NCBI RefSeq assembly: GCF_001858045.2
Contig: NC_031966.2
Location: 16,285,799 to 16,349,798, forward strand
Length of the DNA: 64,000 nt
Direction of reading: 5' to 3'
From: Oreochromis niloticus
Lineage: Eukaryota; Chordata; Actinopteri; Cichliformes; Cichlidae
In this document: positions 61,943-64,000 of the stretch, one piece after another
How positions within the stretch are numbered: the stretch's first letter is position 1
Layout of the letters: each line of letters opens with the position of its first letter
Notes under the pieces: generated by a model
What the model saw: only the letters and a program-made list of their open reading frames with translations
Told to the model about the DNA's origin: nothing
The model's database searches: none
Made by a program: the position numbers and the translations under genes

Positions 61943-63392
61943 AATAAAGTGTTTTCCAAGAAAGATTCACTAATCTTTTGGGCATTTTGTCACAGAGTAC
62001 TTGGCAAATAATGACACATACACACAGCCAGAAACTGATGTAAATCTGTGGAAAACACTGTGTACCAATTTTGAAGACATTGGCATAACTAACAATTTCA
62101 CCCCCAATTTCAGCCCAACTACATTGCATCATATCCAAGAACATCATATGTCAAGTAATAATTATCTAGAGTCGCTTTTCAGTTTCCAATCTAAATGCCA
62201 AACTGATGAATCAGTTTTGCAAGTCCGTAATTCATGTTTTAACAGTTTGTAATGCTACTTTTTTTTGCAAATTACTTCACTTAAGCAATACCTCGTCAAA
62301 CTGAGAGCAAGCTCCAAGGGAGTCTCAGTCAAAACACAGCATGTTTAAATTTTGCATGTGTGTGAGTGCTCAAGCTGATAGCCGTGAGTTTTAGCACATA
62401 CTATGCAAGAAGGAACTACATAACTTTTCAAATAGCGTCTGCTACATGTGCTGTTCTCAAGTTCACACAGCTTTAAGCACTTGTTCTTGTAAATGTAATT
62501 TTAGATGTATTTTTAGTGCAAATTGCACAACTGTTAACTAAACTTCCCACCTTGGCTGTTACCACTAGTTGAGCGACTCAGGACGCCAAAGCAAACACAA
62601 AGAAACTATGCAAGTATACCATCAAATTACCAGAGTGAGACTCAGCATCAGCACAGACGAGTGTGAAACAGCTTGATACCATTATTGTAAGGTGGGAGGG
62701 TTATAGGAAAGCAAGCAGAATACTGTTTCTTACACTGCACGAATGTTTGACTCATCTTCATGAGTGTACTTTCCAAGCACGGAGCCTTTTCAAAGATTCC
62801 ACATTAAACTGGCCATACAAATTGTGCGGTTTTTCTTTTCCTTCAGTGTTGCTTTTTGTACATGCAAAAGATTTACAAAAATCATAAAAGGCCAAAGTGC
62901 ATGTTTACACCAAACCACCAGACCAGGATAATACAGCCCCACTGTGTGATTTTACTTAACATATCACTGTTGCATGAATTGTTCTTCAATGCCTTCAGCG
63001 TTTGAGGTTTTTAGGCAGACCCCTATTTGGGTTTCTGCGATGCACTAATACACTAGCAATTTTTGACTTTGACTGACTTCCATCAACCTATCAGGTATCA
63101 TCAGCAACCGACAGCAGTGACTTATGTTATCTGCTGTGTCACATTAAGCTTTTGCTAGATAAATCTACAAAGGAAGTGGGATGAAGAGCAAAAAGGTAGT
63201 TCAGTTCTTTTCATGGCACAAAGTCAGAACATAAAAAACTAAATAAAATCATCATTGGCTATTTGCCAGATGGATTTTAAACATTCAAAACTAGTGCATT
63301 AACAATTATGACCTCAACTGCCAGCTTAAAAGCACAACCACTATGACCTCGTGATCTCTTTATAAGCATTACTTCTGTTAAAAAAATTAAGA

Positions 63393-63426
63393 AATGGATG
63401 GATGGTTGGGTGGCTTGGTGGGTGGA
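63393..63426. repeat. Degenerate GGATGG/GGTGG repeat
   Basis: ATGGATGGATGGTTGGGTGG and a following GGTGGGTGG, an imperfect short-unit repeat. Confidence 0.7.
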
Positions 63427-63487
63427 AATATCAGTAATTCAGCAGTCAAACCAACTTCCAATAATTACAGCAAGTCACGTAACATAC

Positions 63488-63535
63488 AGTATTATTGTAG
63501 GGTCTTTACCTTGAAATATAAAGTACCTGGAGAGG
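63488..63535 (+). repeat. Rex1-like LINE tail scrap
   Basis: TATTATTGTAGGGTCTTTAC followed by CTTGAAATATAAAGTACCTG matches the core of the tails at 43498 and 51631. Only about 45 bases are recognisable. Confidence 0.5.
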
Positions 63536-64000
63536 ATTCAGGGATTCAGGGAGACAGACATGCCAACAAAAATGTTGACAAAAACCTTATAAGAACCAAA
63601 AATATTAGCTTTAGTTTGCTGGGAACAATTCATTTAAGTCAGTATTTAGTATAAACAACACAACATGATCAGATTGTCAAAATACTATCCGGATGTCAAT
63701 ATCTGATTCATGTGATTTATTCTCCGGCCTCTACAAGTGAGCAATATTACCAAAAATCTCCACAGTATGTAGTTTTCTGCTTTGAGTCAATCAGCTAAAA
63801 CTAATGGAGTCCAACGTAAGAGTCCTGCTGTAATTCTCCTTTCTAATGATGATGATGATGATTGCATGCTAATATTAGAAATCTGCAGCTTGTGGAGTTG
63901 ATGAGCGGTATCGCATGAGACAGAGAGGTGTTTCTGTTACTCTGCCTGTCGTCTGTGGTGTAAATGAGGTGACAAAATATTAGACACATCTGTCAAGCAT

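Larger units (their letters stand above)
60866..64000. other. Non-coding stretch with one coding-like island
   Basis: No complete gene seen. 61150-61760 looks unique and is a candidate conserved non-coding region. 61802-61942 is a short open segment with GC-rich third codon positions (see findings). GGATGG/GGTGG repeats lie at 63393-63426 and a GATGAT run at 63849-63862. Confidence 0.45.

Noticed and set aside
1..64000. CRISPR arrays, bacterial operons or phage genes
   Set aside because: No spaced direct-repeat array and no prokaryotic gene organisation; the repeats are those of a fish genome.
1..64000. Functional tRNA, rRNA or known microRNA genes
   Set aside because: The only tRNA-like boxes are in the decayed SINE near 5250-5310; I saw no intact cloverleaf, rRNA segment or microRNA seed hairpin that I recognise.

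Overview
The window looks like non-coding nuclear DNA of a teleost fish, most likely a percomorph. It is AT-rich, has no long host open reading frame, carries many CA/GT microsatellites and long A or T runs, and is full of repeats typical of fish genomes: several Tc1-like transposons, hAT elements and MITEs, CR1/L2/Rex-type LINE fragments and a tRNA-derived SINE. No complete host gene is visible. It is either a gene desert or the inside of large introns. The repeat family assignments come from recognised sequence patterns and visible structure (terminal inverted repeats, target-site duplications, protein motifs), not from a database search.

Layout. 0-6.5 kb: a hAT MITE with a perfect 8-bp target duplication (2085-2508), a tRNA-derived SINE on the minus strand (about 5090-5312), and a decayed LINE C-terminal ORF of restriction-endonuclease-like type (5730-6470). 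6.5-16.8 kb: mostly unannotated sequence, with an L2-like fragment, a perfect DR5 retinoic-acid-receptor-type site (13639-13655) and a LINE 3' end (14480-14832). 16.8-26 kb: two decayed Tc1-like elements on the minus strand, and an unnamed repeat present twice (inside the first Tc1 element and again 2.3 kb away). 29.4-30.6 kb: two different LINE reverse-transcriptase remnants on the minus strand, the first split by a 229-bp hAT MITE that left a perfect target duplication. 35.7 kb: a perfect 27-bp hairpin. 36.6-38.2 kb: the best preserved element, a Tc1-like transposon with about 210-bp inverted repeats and a transposase frame broken by one stop codon. 39-45 kb: the 3' half of another Tc1 element and a further Tc1 element split by a 579-bp MITE. 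47-50 kb: a small TIR-bearing MITE and a 1.8-kb non-autonomous hAT element with a perfect 8-bp target duplication. 51-64 kb: a hAT fragment, Rex1-like tails, an internally deleted Tc1 element, two other DNA-transposon fragments, compound microsatellites, and one short segment (61802-61942) with coding-like codon use.

The window reads as a layered record of transposon activity. Six distinguishable Tc1-like elements range from nearly intact to barely recognisable, and four cases of repeat within repeat give relative ages. Possible host function is limited to candidate regulatory sites (notably the DR5 site), some stretches that look unique and might be conserved non-coding elements, and three weak exon candidates. 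No undescribed multi-gene system was found.
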